From assembly GCA_005765155.1 (NCBI GenBank), contig VCCP01000005.1:4340001-4404000 (forward strand): a stretch of DNA of 64,000 nucleotides. The letters run 5' to 3'. Shown piece by piece: positions 11,799-22,549 of this stretch. Source of the stretch: Zelopaecilomyces penicillatus (taxonomy: Eukaryota > Ascomycota > Sordariomycetes > Hypocreales > Pseudodiploosporaceae). Position 1 is the stretch's first letter. Each line of letters begins with the position of its first letter. The notes beneath the pieces are model-generated. The model searched no databases. It had not been told where the DNA came from and saw only the letters and a list, made by a program, of their open reading frames with translations. Position numbers and translations under genes: made by a program.

Positions 11799-14700
11799 TT
11801 AATTCAATCGTGGGCTTTTTCTTCTAGATGCACCCTGCGGGAATACTGTCAGTGGCAGATTCTCCCTGCCCCCGACAAGCACGCCCGGCTTTTTGATGCC
11901 GCGAGCTGCCCGTGTGCTGCGCTTGAAAAGAGGCAAAGTAAGATCTGCCGGCATAGACATGGTACTGGCGTGGGGATCGAATGAGATGGCACTTGTTGTG
12001 AGATTGCCACCTACGTTGGGGTTGACCTCTCGCAAGCTCATGCCAACGCCCATACTTAAGCTCAGGGGGTTCTTATCCACTGTGCTGGTGTTTGACGGTG
12101 TTGGCGGCGAACTCATCTTCCCAATGGGGTCTAAATCGGCAAACACAATGGTGTTATCCTTGCCGCTGCATACACCCCCATCGTCACTCTCATCCTCAAT
12201 TTTCATTGGTTCAGATGCCTCATCCAGCTTCGAGGTGATATTATCATGCAACTCTGTCCGAGGAAGGGTTGTAGGATAATGGTAGTGCACTTTTTGAGGA
12301 GTGTCACCAGTAGGCTGGTACTCTTGTAGAGCAGTGCTAGCAATCCCATCCCGCAGGTTTGTCAAAGGCTGGCACAGCTGCGTTTCGAGGGGTTCCAAGC
12401 AGTCCCGAAGGTCACTGGCGTCCAGCTCGACCTCCTCACCTAGGTTCTTCACACGATCAAAAGACGTCTTAAAGTGTGCCGAGATGTTGCCATATGATTG
12501 ATCCACAGTGTTGGACAAAGCCTGGACCGATTGGGCATGTACCTCATGGTGGCTTGCATTCTCGGACCTCGCCCGTGTCACAAACTCGTCCATCGCCTTC
12601 ATTTGGACATCGAGGTCCTCAATCTGTGTCTCAGCAACACGGACTGTCTCGGCGTGTACCAGCTTGGCGGTGTTCTGGATGCTTGTGCTGCGGTCTTCTG
12701 CGGCAGTCCAATCATCTTTTAGTTTGGTCTTGAGCTGATCCCGAGATTTCTTGACCACCTCAAGCATCTCGCCTTCCTTTTCATCCCACGCCTGCATGCC
12801 TTCATCGTAATGCACAAGTGCTCCATCAAGAGATGTACTTGACTCGGATAGCCCTTTCTGAACCTGAGCTGCCCTTTCCGAGAGACGCGACTCTTGTGCC
12901 TCTGCCTGTGTGGTGATCAGTGCAGTAATCTGCGTTAATAGCTTTTGGCGATCATCAACAGCCTGTCGACGTTCCTCTTCCACCGCCTCCTGCAGGCGCG
13001 AAGAGATGCTGGCGTTTTGCAGAGCAATTGTGCTAGTTGCGCTTTGTAGCTGTCGCCTGAGATTGTCAGACTCGCTGCGCTGGGCGGTCATGTGTCGTAC
13101 GAGATCTTCAAAGATGGCTTTGAAGTCTTTGCCGAGAACACTGTAGGACGTGTGAAGCTGCAATACAAAAGCCATGGTTAGCAAAATAATTCCGTAGAAC
13201 CGACAGAGCACATTATACTGAGCAAGTCTCACCTGGCTGTGGAATTCGGTCATCTCGCTCAATACATCGGCAGCAATCTTTTCTGCAGCTTGTGAAATGA
13301 TGTGAAGACTCTCGCCAACTCGTTCCTTGACGTTGTCACGGATCTCCTTGATTTCCTCCAAAACTTCATCCATATCATCTTTCGACTTTTGTTTCTGTTC
13401 CAAAAGTTGCTTTTTGGAGTCGGCAAATGTAGAGAGATGGTCATCCAGAATAGTCTGCGTTGATGAGAGCTTTTTCAGCTCCTCGCCAACAAATGTCTCC
13501 ATCCGCCGTGACACGCTCGCAATATGCTCACGCTGCTCTTCCTGAAATTCCTGGACTCGTCGCTCCACCATACTTGTCACATCGGCAACTTGACTTTGTG
13601 ATGTACCCCAAGTCGTGCGGTTCATGGTTTGCAGGTCCGACTTGCGCCTGTTTTTGGCATGTAATCCATCGATATCCCCGACGGTCTTGTGCAGCTTGTT
13701 GATCAGTGTGCCGCCGATCTGAGCCAATTTCTCCTCCGTTTCCTCATGCGCCTTTCTCAGCTCTGTTTCCTCCGCCAAGATCTTGCGAGTTGCAGAGAGA
13801 ACAATTTCTGTTTGGTCCAAAACCCCTTTGGTTTCTTCCAAGTGCGTTTTAGTGCTTTCGTGGTTCTTTTTCAGTCCAGTTAATGAGGTTGCGAGTGAAA
13901 AAAGTTCCTGGACTTTGTTTCGTAGGTTTGTTTCTAGAGTCTCCAGCTTTGCTCCTTGTTCTTCCATGACAATTCGGCGTGTTTCGCTCTGAGCTGTCAT
14001 CTCCTCATACATCTCGTTGGAAAGATAGACACCATTCCTTTGTCGGGTTGATATCAACTCACTCTTGAGTTTCTCAATCTCAGTCGCAAAATCCTTCAGT
14101 AAAGTCCGCTTGGGCATTGCGTTTAGTTGTGGCTTATTCCGAATGTTCTTTGCGCGGAAGGCATAATCCAATGTTGATATTGTCTCTTCCATATTGCTTT
14201 TGGATGGTGAAATTGTCGCAATGATGCACGTTTTGGTCCGGCCACCAAGCGAGTCTTGCAGCAGGCGCGTCAATTTTGATTCTCGGTAGGGAATGTGTGA
14301 ACTGCTGTCCACGAGAGCGTTGATGACTCGGCCGAGGGTGAGTAATGATTTGTTGATCAAGCCGGCTTCAGCGGCGCGTTTGTTCTCTGCACCAGATCGC
14401 TGAATGTTTTCACTTCCTGCCAAATCAACAAGATTTAACTTCCCAGCGCTGACAAAGTCTTCGACACCCTGTTGGTTGGCCTTTTTTACATATGCTGTAA
14501 TGGTGAAGACGGTATGACTTCGAGAACTGAGGTCGTTGCATTTTGTTGCTGCCACTTGACGCTTCAGACTGCCATCCTGAAGCACTTTGATGCCTTGAGC
14601 CGCATTCTTGATGTGTTTCTCCTCCATTCCCTGCACAAGAGTACTTGCATGGCCCTTTTTTGAAACATCGTCGTAAATCTTTAGCTTGGTGCCCTCATCG

Positions 14701-15464
14701 ACGGAGAGTAAATCTCGCAACTCTTCATTGTACAACTCAATAAATGAGCATTTGATGCAGTTCTCAGTACCGTCTACGTCGAGTTTTTCAAAGAGATGCT
14801 TTAGCACGCGAGGAATGATACCGGCCTCGTCGGATAGCATGCCAAAAGTGTCGGTCATGTCGCCTGACATGGTGTAGGTTTTTCCTGTGCCCGTCTGGCC
14901 ATAAGCGAATATTGTGCAATTATAACCTGCAAGCATCTGCAAAGCGAGTTAGCTAAGTCCGGATGAGCCATTTCCCTAAGATTATAACACGTATAGATCC
15001 GGTTCTCGATTGTCGTAAATTGAAAAGCGTACCTCTTCCAATATAGGTCTAACAGTATCATCAAACACCGTGCTCTGGCCCGCCGCGGATGAATAGACGC
15101 GATCGAAGTTGTACGTCTTGTTGCTGAATGCATTGGCACCCATGGACAAAACCACCTGCTGGCCTTTGGTACCATCCGCGCTGACCACAACGGTGCTGTT
15201 CTCCTTGATCTCACGCTGGCTGCGGCCGCGACAGCGAACAACAACATTAATGTTGGTCTCCTCCCCGCCGGCTTCCGGTAGAAAGTCGCGCTCCTTGCGC
15301 TTCATCCCCGCCGACGAAATGGACTCCGCTGGCGACATGGCACCTGCGCGATCCAGTCGCGACGCGACCCCAGCCGCCATGTGTCTCGATGCCGTCGCCG
15401 ATGTCCTCGTGTTCTGTCGCACGCCGGTCCGGCTGGCAGCGCCAGATCGAATGCCCGACGCCAT
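11799..15464 (-). CDS. bimC: Kinesin-5 (BimC/Cut7/Eg5) mitotic motor
   Basis: Three exons are modelled at 15464-15033, 14936-13233 and 13157-11799, with introns of 96 and 75 nt, giving about 1164 residues. This is the usual size of fungal BimC kinesins. The motor domain spans roughly residues 70-430. Its P-loop GQTGTGKT is at 157-164, with SSRSH (switch I), DLAGSE (switch II), and the microtubule-binding region in between. A long coiled-coil stalk follows. Near residue 997 lies a BimC box around GDTPQK followed by YHYP, whose Thr is the conserved cyclin-dependent kinase site. Kinesin-5 motors are bipolar tetramers that slide antiparallel spindle microtubules to separate poles. The start at MASGIRSG was preferred over upstream in-frame codons because the sequence before it is not protein-like. 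The second intron has no stop codon and is a multiple of three. Confidence 0.93.
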
Positions 15465-16425
15465 TGTTGACCGGCTTAGCTCCCGGTCGGAGCGCGTCTG
15501 GCGTAGCTGAGCCAGGATTGCGTGTAGTGGATGGTTAGGCTCCGATATGCTCTGGTCTACCAATGAAGCTTTTCGATCCAGTTGGCGGGTGTACGGGTTA
15601 TATACAGGTATAGGCGACGTGTTGGATAAGGCGATGATAACACGAGCGCTGCCAGGCCAAGATCGCGAAGCCTGATATCTGAGAATAGGCGGGCAAAAGG
15701 TGAAGATTGCAGTTGGATCGATTTCACACACAATCCCGGACGAGGAGGGGTGCGGCAGACCTGTGCGTTCACCCGGAAGGAGCAACCGTGCTGGGCTGGG
15801 GCTGGGCGTTTTGGTGGTCGTGGGCGGTTCTGGCAGCGGTAAGTAAACACTAGCGCGAAGACAGGGTCAAGCCTGCATCAACAAGCATGAGGCTGTTGCC
15901 ACAGCAACGATGAAACATTGATAGGGTTGCGTCCAGGGTAGGCCAACAATCTACACTAAAAATCTGCAGTTCATATTTCCATCACCATTCGACTAGTGGA
16001 AACCAATTGATTAAAAACGTGAGGTACTATAAAATAGGTGGGGAGACGAATATTGCCAAGTGGACGTTAAATAGTCGGTTTAACGATGGTGGTAGGCTGT
16101 CTGTATTACAGCATCTAAGCGAATATGATACAATGAACAAGATATTATTATTCACATTGATTCATAATGAAACACACACGCCCATCATTTCACCAAATGC
16201 TAAAACAAGATGCATGACCATTGTCATAAATGTCAGGGCCTTAGAGGATCAGAATTCATTACTTCATTATTTCTTCTCTAGACGTAAAACGTGCCTATGC
16301 GATTTTGTCGCTTATCCTGCTCCCAAAACTCCAAGATGGTATATACAAAACACCAAGCACAAGATGCCCCCAAAAAGTCGCATATATACCAAACAATGCA
16401 TCCCTTCGGACTTATATCATCATGC
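15465..16425. other. Intergenic region between kinesin-5 and the MFS gene
   Basis: This is the kinesin-5 promoter and leader side (15465 onward) plus the 3' flank of the MFS transporter. The part at about 15950-16420 is A/T-rich. The frames here are short and carry no recognisable motif. Confidence 0.5.
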
Positions 16426-18306
16426 CTAATTCTTTTCGACATCAGGCTGTTTCTCCCTCTCCGCTTTGAGCGACTTTAGCCCAGTCTTGTGCTCCTTGTG
16501 CTCCTTGCTTAGCGTAATCTGGCGGACACCGAAGCTCATCAGGAAACCGACAAAGCAAAAGCATGTATAGACGATGAACATCTTTTGCAGCGCATTCCAA
16601 TATGATTCGCGGGCGATGTCAGCCTCGCGACCACTGAGCTTGTCCAGCTGATAGACGTTGGACGCGGCGCTCGAGCCAGATAGCAACGCTGCCGTTTCTG
16701 GCCCAAGCTCGCGCACCAGTCTGGGCTGCTGCTTCTGCATTTCATTGTTGAAGACGACTCCGCCAATGACCACGGAGATGGAAGTACCCAGTTGGCGGAG
16801 GAATGAAAATGTGGATGTAGCGGCACCAATGTCGCGGGGTTCAATGTTTGTCTGTAGAGCAATGAGGGGTGCCTGGAAGTTGGGCCCAACACCAATACCG
16901 GCAATAATTTGAAAACAGACAATCTTGGCCCAGTTTGCCTTTGGGCCGAGATCAATGAATAAGCCAAAACCGAGGGTCATGATAAATAGTCCAGCCACGA
17001 TGGGTAGCTTGTACATGCCCGTCTTCTTCATGAAGATGCCAATACCGGCAGATGTAAAGGACAGGGCCATGACATATGGCAACAGGTACGCGCCTGAGAG
17101 CAGCGATGAGGCTCCCAAGACGGCCTGGAAGTAGAGGGGCAGCCAGTAACTGCCAGACATGAAGGTGAAGGCGTGCATAATCGACAGAGAATAGGCGGCG
17201 ACGTTGTTTCTGGAGCTGAAAAGACGGGCAGGCATGACGGGATACTTGGCCCCCTTGGTCTCCCAGAGAGCGAATAGAATAATTGTGATGACACCAAAAA
17301 CAATGAGGCAGATGACAGTGGCAGAGGCCCAGGGGTGCTGAACACCGCCAAACTCAAGGCCGAGCAGGAGCATGAGAGTGCCCCCGACGATGAGCACGTT
17401 GCCGGTCCAGTCGATAGCGGCCAAGCCCTCCTTCATGGGCGTGCGTGGGTTATGGAGCTTGAGCACAAATATGAGAATAAGCATACCAATGCCGCCAAGG
17501 GGCAGGTTGATGTAGAAGCACCAGCGCCACGAGACCTTGCTGGCGAAGACACCACCTAGAACGGGTCCAATGGCCGATGCTAGAGCCCACACAACACCCA
17601 AAATACCAAAGTACATGCCGCGTTTGCGAATGGAGAAGAGGTCGGAGATGCAGATGTTGGGTAGGACGATTGTGCCGCCGCCACCAATGCCTTGGATGGC
17701 ACGGGCGACGATGAGCATACCCATGCTGTTGCTGACGGCGCACAGAAGCGAACCAACCCAGAAAACGGCAACGGTGGTGAGCAAGACGGGCTTGCGACCA
17801 AAAATGTCGGAGATTTTACCCCAGGTCGGCACGAAGGCACCGTTGCCCAGCAGGTAGGCGCTGCCGACCCAGATGTAACCAGCACTGGAGTTGAAATGAC
17901 TGGAGATGGTGGGAATAGCGGTGGTGACAATAGTCATGTCGAGGGCGGCTAAGAACAGCGCGAGGCAGAGAGCGAACATGATGAGGAAGGTCTCGAGCTT
18001 GGTCCTGCTGGCTTCGGGATCCTCTGCGATTTGCGCATCAGCAGCCGTGGGTGACGGCGGTGTTGGTGATGCGGCATCTCCTGCTGTTGTGTGGTGGTGT
18101 TGGTTGGATGAGGAAGACGAAGGCGGCGCCTTTTCGTATGCAGCATCATCATGGCCATTTTCGTCATTATCGGCATTGTCGTAGTTGTTGTGGTGTTTCT
18201 GATGCTTGTGCGCATTGTCGCCTGGTATCAACGTTTCCTTGCGTTCAGCTCCCACAGTGCCATCTAAGCTGGCGCGCCCATTGGGCGGCGTCGTGGCTGT
18301 AGCCAT
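16426..18306 (-). CDS. MFS transporter of the DHA2-like (14-spanner) drug:H+ antiporter group
   Basis: A single-exon frame of 626 residues. The first 100 or so residues are hydrophilic, rich in His, Asn, Asp, Ser and Pro, and probably cytosolic. The transporter core then begins with LAALDMTIVTTAIPTI, the D1 motif of DHA2 proteins. Motif A follows as GKISDIFGRKPVLL. Motif C appears as SAIGPVLGG just before VSWRWCFYINLPLGG, a sequence typical of fungal 14-spanner exporters. The remaining hydrophobic segments continue to a Lys/Glu-rich tail. The family exports toxins, drugs or other small molecules by proton antiport at the plasma membrane or vacuole. The substrate cannot be read from sequence, and no secondary-metabolite synthase is adjacent, so a cluster role is not supported. 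The intronless structure is slightly unusual for this family in fungi but not a defect. Confidence 0.9.
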   Translation of the reverse strand: MATATTPPNGRASLDGTVGAERKETLIPGDNAHKHQKHHNNYDNADNDENGHDDAAYEKAPPSSSSSNQHHHTTAGDAASPTPPSPTAADAQIAEDPEASRTKLETFLIMFALCLALFLAALDMTIVTTAIPTISSHFNSSAGYIWVGSAYLLGNGAFVPTWGKISDIFGRKPVLLTTVAVFWVGSLLCAVSNSMGMLIVARAIQGIGGGGTIVLPNICISDLFSIRKRGMYFGILGVVWALASAIGPVLGGVFASKVSWRWCFYINLPLGGIGMLILIFVLKLHNPRTPMKEGLAAIDWTGNVLIVGGTLMLLLGLEFGGVQHPWASATVICLIVFGVITIILFALWETKGAKYPVMPARLFSSRNNVAAYSLSIMHAFTFMSGSYWLPLYFQAVLGASSLLSGAYLLPYVMALSFTSAGIGIFMKKTGMYKLPIVAGLFIMTLGFGLFIDLGPKANWAKIVCFQIIAGIGVGPNFQAPLIALQTNIEPRDIGAATSTFSFLRQLGTSISVVIGGVVFNNEMQKQQPRLVRELGPETAALLSGSSAASNVYQLDKLSGREADIARESYWNALQKMFIVYTCFCFVGFLMSFGVRQITLSKEHKEHKTGLKSLKAEREKQPDVEKN

Positions 18307-19229
18307 TTCTTTCTCACGCCCTTCCAGAATGTCTTAGATGCTGACGATTATCCAAAATTGGTTGTTTCTCCAGTTTCAGGCCAAATTGCGAGTTGAGTCA
18401 GCAAATAGTAAGACGGAGGGGCTGCTGCTTGCTTGCTTGCTGCTGCAAGGGAGATCCTCCACTGCGGGCCCTTTTGAATAGGGCAGCTGTTAATGATGAG
18501 ATAGATGCAAGTATCTAGGCTTGCAGATCAGACCCTCTCCCAGGTGTGTCTCTTTTACAAGGAAAGAGTGGAAGAAAGGGAAAGATGTGGGTGTGAGAAG
18601 CTAGAAAAAGAAGAAAAGAGGATAAAGTGAACCGAAGAAGATGAAGAAGAAAAAGACCGACGGCACTGCGAGTAATGTACTGTCTAGGAAAGGAAAGAAG
18701 GAACACCCCAACAGCGGTGGGCCCTTGAAAACTAGCGCATTCACCCGGATATTATGACGAATGGCGGAATGGCGAAATGGGCGTTAAATCCGGCGAAAAC
18801 GGCAGCTGGCAGTCCCAAAAGGACGGGGATGTGTTTTATGCCGCCGGCCAAGACGAGACACAAACGGCAGGCCAAAGGGTGGGCTGTCAGCGGTTGTCGG
18901 TGCTACTCTGGCTGCTCTACCTACTAACTAATACCTACCTAGGCCTGCTAGGGACTCGACTGCAAGCGTCATGGATGCCTGGCCACGCCGAGTTGCATCC
19001 GTCATGCTGTGCATTTCATTCATTCATCCATTCAGTCAGTCATGATATTCCAGAGCCACATGCATCTCGTAAGTACGAAGCCAGCCCCATGTCCAGAGAG
19101 GGCGCGAACAACATTCGACTACTAGTGCCGGACCCCATTTCGTCTTGGCTCAGCCCTCTGCTGTGTTCGGCCAGAAGCTGAATCTTGACCGATGGCGGCA
19201 ATCGCAATGATGAATAATGGACAATGGCG

Positions 19230-19252
19230 GATTGATTGATTGATTGATTGAT
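19230..19252. repeat. GATT tetranucleotide microsatellite
   Basis: About five copies of GATT in a row, ending in GATGGATAGATGG. It is likely a hypervariable simple repeat. Confidence 0.85.
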
Positions 19253-19893
19253 GGATAGATGGGGATGGTGTCACAACCACTCGTGCCATGTCTCATGCGG
19301 CCTCGCGTGTCTTGTCCCACATGCACACATGTCTTGGTTTCTGCACTACCCGCCATTACCTTTTTAAGACAGGTCGAAGAAACGTTTCGCCATGCGCCGG
19401 GCTGGGCGAGCTTCTTTTCTGCATTCTCTGCCTTTTCTCCGCCGTCGCCTTACAAATTCAATCCCTACCTCACTCATACATATACATAGGCTAATACCTA
19501 TTCAAACCAATCAACATGCAGATCAGCACCGACTCCCCTGAGGGTAAGCACCAAATCGGCCCCTTGAATCGTTCACCCGCCCTGTGGGAAGACGATGTGG
19601 TGGCGTCCGGGGGTCGCCGGCGATGGTGCTGACACGGTGGTGAATTTTTATGCGAAAAAAACAGTGGCTGTTTAGCGAAAACGCGGGCGATCGAAACAAA
19701 ACAAACCCATCCCGCTGCCTGCCCAGAAAATAAAAAAAAGGAATTGGATGTAATGCCCAACAACGGCAAAGTAAGGCCAGGCAAGCAACCCCAACCCTGC
19801 AGCATCATCATCATCGGCACAAAACAGCACCGAACCCACCGAGTCACTCGCCGTGCACCCTCTTTCGGCATGCCGCATACGGGCATGCATGGC

Positions 19894-19921
19894 CTTGCTT
19901 GCTTGCTTGCTTGCTTGCTTG
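19894..19921. repeat. TTGC tetranucleotide microsatellite
   Basis: About seven perfect CTTG/TTGC units in a row, in a non-coding stretch. Confidence 0.85.
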
Positions 19922-20362
19922 TTCGTTGATTTGAATTGCGCGAGCTCTCGTAAGTCCGAAGTAATTCCCCAGTTAGTTTAGTCTGGGGGAGTTCTCCTGT
20001 CTACTGCTGCACATTGGACTACCGGTACCATACCAACAGAGGAACGAACAGACAGCCTTCAAAGTCTGTGCGAGCCATCAGCCCACCCCTGGAAGAACCA
20101 GACATGGATATTTAATTCTGGATCTGCTGTATGGATTAATAATGAAGCAACGAATACCGGCAAGTTTTATCCGATACTCGGACTCCATCGATCGCTGCAT
20201 GTACAGTTATGCGCTGACCAATTAGTGCCATCGTCTTGATGCTGGGGATCGTGGGCGGCTTTCCATTTATTTTGGGGGCCATCACAAAGTTCACCAACCA
20301 ACCCCATACATTCACACCAACTCCCCATCTCCATATTTCCACTTGATCCTCCCCCCTCCTTT

Positions 20363-20367
<5 letters not shown>

Positions 20368-20393
<26 letters not shown>
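20368..20393. repeat. CT dinucleotide microsatellite
   Basis: About thirteen CT units in a pyrimidine-rich stretch, preceded by C and T runs. On the plus strand it is a long polypyrimidine tract. Confidence 0.85.
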
Positions 20394-20873
20394 TTGAGTC
20401 GGTGTGAAGATTTTGCAGCATAACCTGCGCGCTCTGCGTGGCTGCATTTATCACACAGCTCAGCTTCCCATCCTTGGCTCCATTTTCCTTTCCCCTTGGA
20501 AGGAGGGGGAGGGGGTGGGGGAATTCGGAATTTTCTTACCGTCATCTCCGCGTCGAACAACAAGAAAGCGGAGTTGGTGTACGAATACGGTTTAACGAGC
20601 TTCATGTTCATAAGAATCCTGCTCAACCTGCTCAAAACCTCCCAACTTATTACGTATTGCAACTCGTTACCTAGCCAATCGCCGAATGAGTCAAACTTTT
20701 GGTGAATCATAGAGAAATCGAACCGGTCAAGCAAAGGGCGTAGCAAGGAAGGAAGACACACCGACTCAACAATGCGTAATAATCGATAGTGTCATTTTGC
20801 CATCAAAAGAGATATTGCAACAAAAGAGGTTTGGCTACTCTAATGTGCCTAGGTAGATACACACACACACACC

Positions 20874-21680
20874 CTAAGCCTTCAATGTACAGTACACTTT
20901 TGATATCTGCTGCGTCGCCGGCCGAAACGGATACAGCTTATTCCCAGCCTCATCCTCGTACTCATACTCAAACGACGCAAACTCTGCCACCACCGAACCC
21001 CGGAACGGCGCCGGCGGCCGGCCCCACACATGCGTCACAGCATCGGCCATGCACTCAATCTGAATGCCCCGAAACCCGCCCGCCGCCGCCTGCCGCATCA
21101 TGTAGTGCGCCTGCGCCTTCATGATGCCTTTACCCTCGTAGTCGTGCCGCGTGCTCGTCGCCGCCCGGAACAGCACCTCCCCCGGTGCTTTGGCCTCCCA
21201 GGACGCGCCGTCGCGCTGGTCCCGCGCAATCAGCCCGCCGTGCAAGTGCGCAAAGGCCGGCAGTACAGACAGCATGCCTTGCATTTTCTCCATGTCGAGC
21301 GGGTAGAAGCTGTCGTAGGCCATGGCGACAGACACGAGCGGGAAATCCATCTGCTCAAGCAGCTTCGCTCCGTCGGCGGCCTCGTCACTCTCATCCCAGT
21401 AGAGCTTGCCCCCCGTGGCTGCTGACTCCTCCCGTTTGAACTGGTACTCCTTGTCGAATATTCCAAGGGAGTGGCCTGACTCAATTTGGTGCGTTAACAG
21501 GTAGTTTGCATCCCTATGCAGCGCGTAGGCTCGCCGCGCTTGCTCCTCCGGATAGATGGCCACCCATACGGGGGAGTGGAACAAATTGCTGTGTGTGACG
21601 ATGGCAGAGACCCAGGACAGATGCTCTAGCTCAAGGCGACGAACCTCATACCGAGGCGGTAGGTTGAGAATATTTGCCAT
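20874..21680 (-). CDS. GNAT-fold acetyltransferase-like protein of unknown substrate
   Basis: An intronless frame of 268 residues starts MANILNLPPRYEVRRLE. The beginning (PRYEVRRLELEHLSWVSAI) looks like the first strand and helix of a GNAT fold. Later, ATSTRHDYEGKGI followed by a helix (MKAQAHYMMRQAA) and a strand (GFRGIQIECM) resembles motif A, where an R-x-x-G-x-G/A-like loop binds the acetyl-CoA pyrophosphate. The sequence between holds a variable, acidic insert. This kind of protein is common in filamentous ascomycetes and is usually annotated as hypothetical. No partner gene is adjacent, as the neighbours are an MFS transporter and PHAF1. The acyl-transfer function is inferred from fold-like patterns only, and the catalytic residues cannot be assigned. 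Confidence 0.6.
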   Translation of the reverse strand: MANILNLPPRYEVRRLELEHLSWVSAIVTHSNLFHSPVWVAIYPEEQARRAYALHRDANYLLTHQIESGHSLGIFDKEYQFKREESAATGGKLYWDESDEAADGAKLLEQMDFPLVSVAMAYDSFYPLDMEKMQGMLSVLPAFAHLHGGLIARDQRDGASWEAKAPGEVLFRAATSTRHDYEGKGIMKAQAHYMMRQAAAGGFRGIQIECMADAVTHVWGRPPAPFRGSVVAEFASFEYEYEDEAGNKLYPFRPATQQISKVYCTLKA

Positions 21681-22549
21681 TTTGATCTGGTGAATTTTCT
21701 TGTTTCTTGTTCTTTTATTTGTTCGTCTTCAGTCTAGTTTATCGAGCGTGTAGTGAGACACTGCGTTGATGGACTGCAAGAGGCGTGACACAAACACAAA
21801 CACAGACGCATACATACAGATAAGATGCCTTATATACTTATCTATACAGATCATCCCACATTCATATATTTATACCAATCGGGTAATTCTTGACTGGGCA
21901 ATGCCCGCAGTTGTGCAAAACCCACATAGCCTATACTGTATGCACACACACTACCTACTTACAGTCACAGTCACACTGAGAGTGAGCAGTGAGCACTAAC
22001 TCCGTATGGCTACATTCCCCCCCCACGCAACGCAACATATTGGTTCTTTTGGCCACGTTGAAGAAGCAATGGTAAGAAAGGACCTCTTGTGTGTTTGATT
22101 GGAGGCCGCATGTAAGCCGGCAAACCATTAATGTCAGCTTATTTTATGATGACTGGTTGGGCAGACATATTCTGCATCTCTTTACAATACCCCAAAGGGC
22201 ACAAGCAAGCAGTTTGCTGAACGCTGTCGCGTCATCTTACAAGAATTCTCTTATCATAATTGGGCTTTTTGTAAACAAGGCTGAGCCTAGCATAGCATAT
22301 TCACACGACACCGGAGTTATATTGTCATTATTCTATCCATTTACTAGCGGGTAAAACACCCATTATCAATATCAAATGAGATCTTACAAGTACAATGTCA
22401 CCAGTCTAAACCTGGTAACCAAGTTCGTGGTTTATTCTGACCCCCAACCCACAGCATAGCATGTCTTGCCAAAACCAACACAGCAAACGCCAAGATACCA
22501 AAATACAAACCTTGCATCCCGCGGGGAATTACTTTCCAGCATTCCAAGT
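21681..22549. other. Intergenic region between the GNAT-like gene and PHAF1
   Basis: This holds the promoter side of the GNAT-like gene and the 3' flank of PHAF1. It is A/T-rich near 21800-21960. I see no gene or RNA structure. Confidence 0.5.

Larger units (their letters stand above)
18307..20873. other. Long intergenic region upstream of the MFS gene
   Basis: About 2.6 kb without a convincing gene. It holds three simple repeats, annotated separately: a GATT repeat at about 19230-19252, a TTGC repeat at 19894-19921 and a CT repeat at 20368-20393. It also has a TACCTACCTAGG-like motif near 18918-18943. The first few hundred bases after 18306 should be the MFS promoter. Confidence 0.5.

Noticed and set aside
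16426..21680. Possible secondary-metabolite cluster around the MFS and GNAT-like genes
   Set aside because: No synthase, tailoring enzyme or cluster regulator lies nearby; two such genes alone do not support it.
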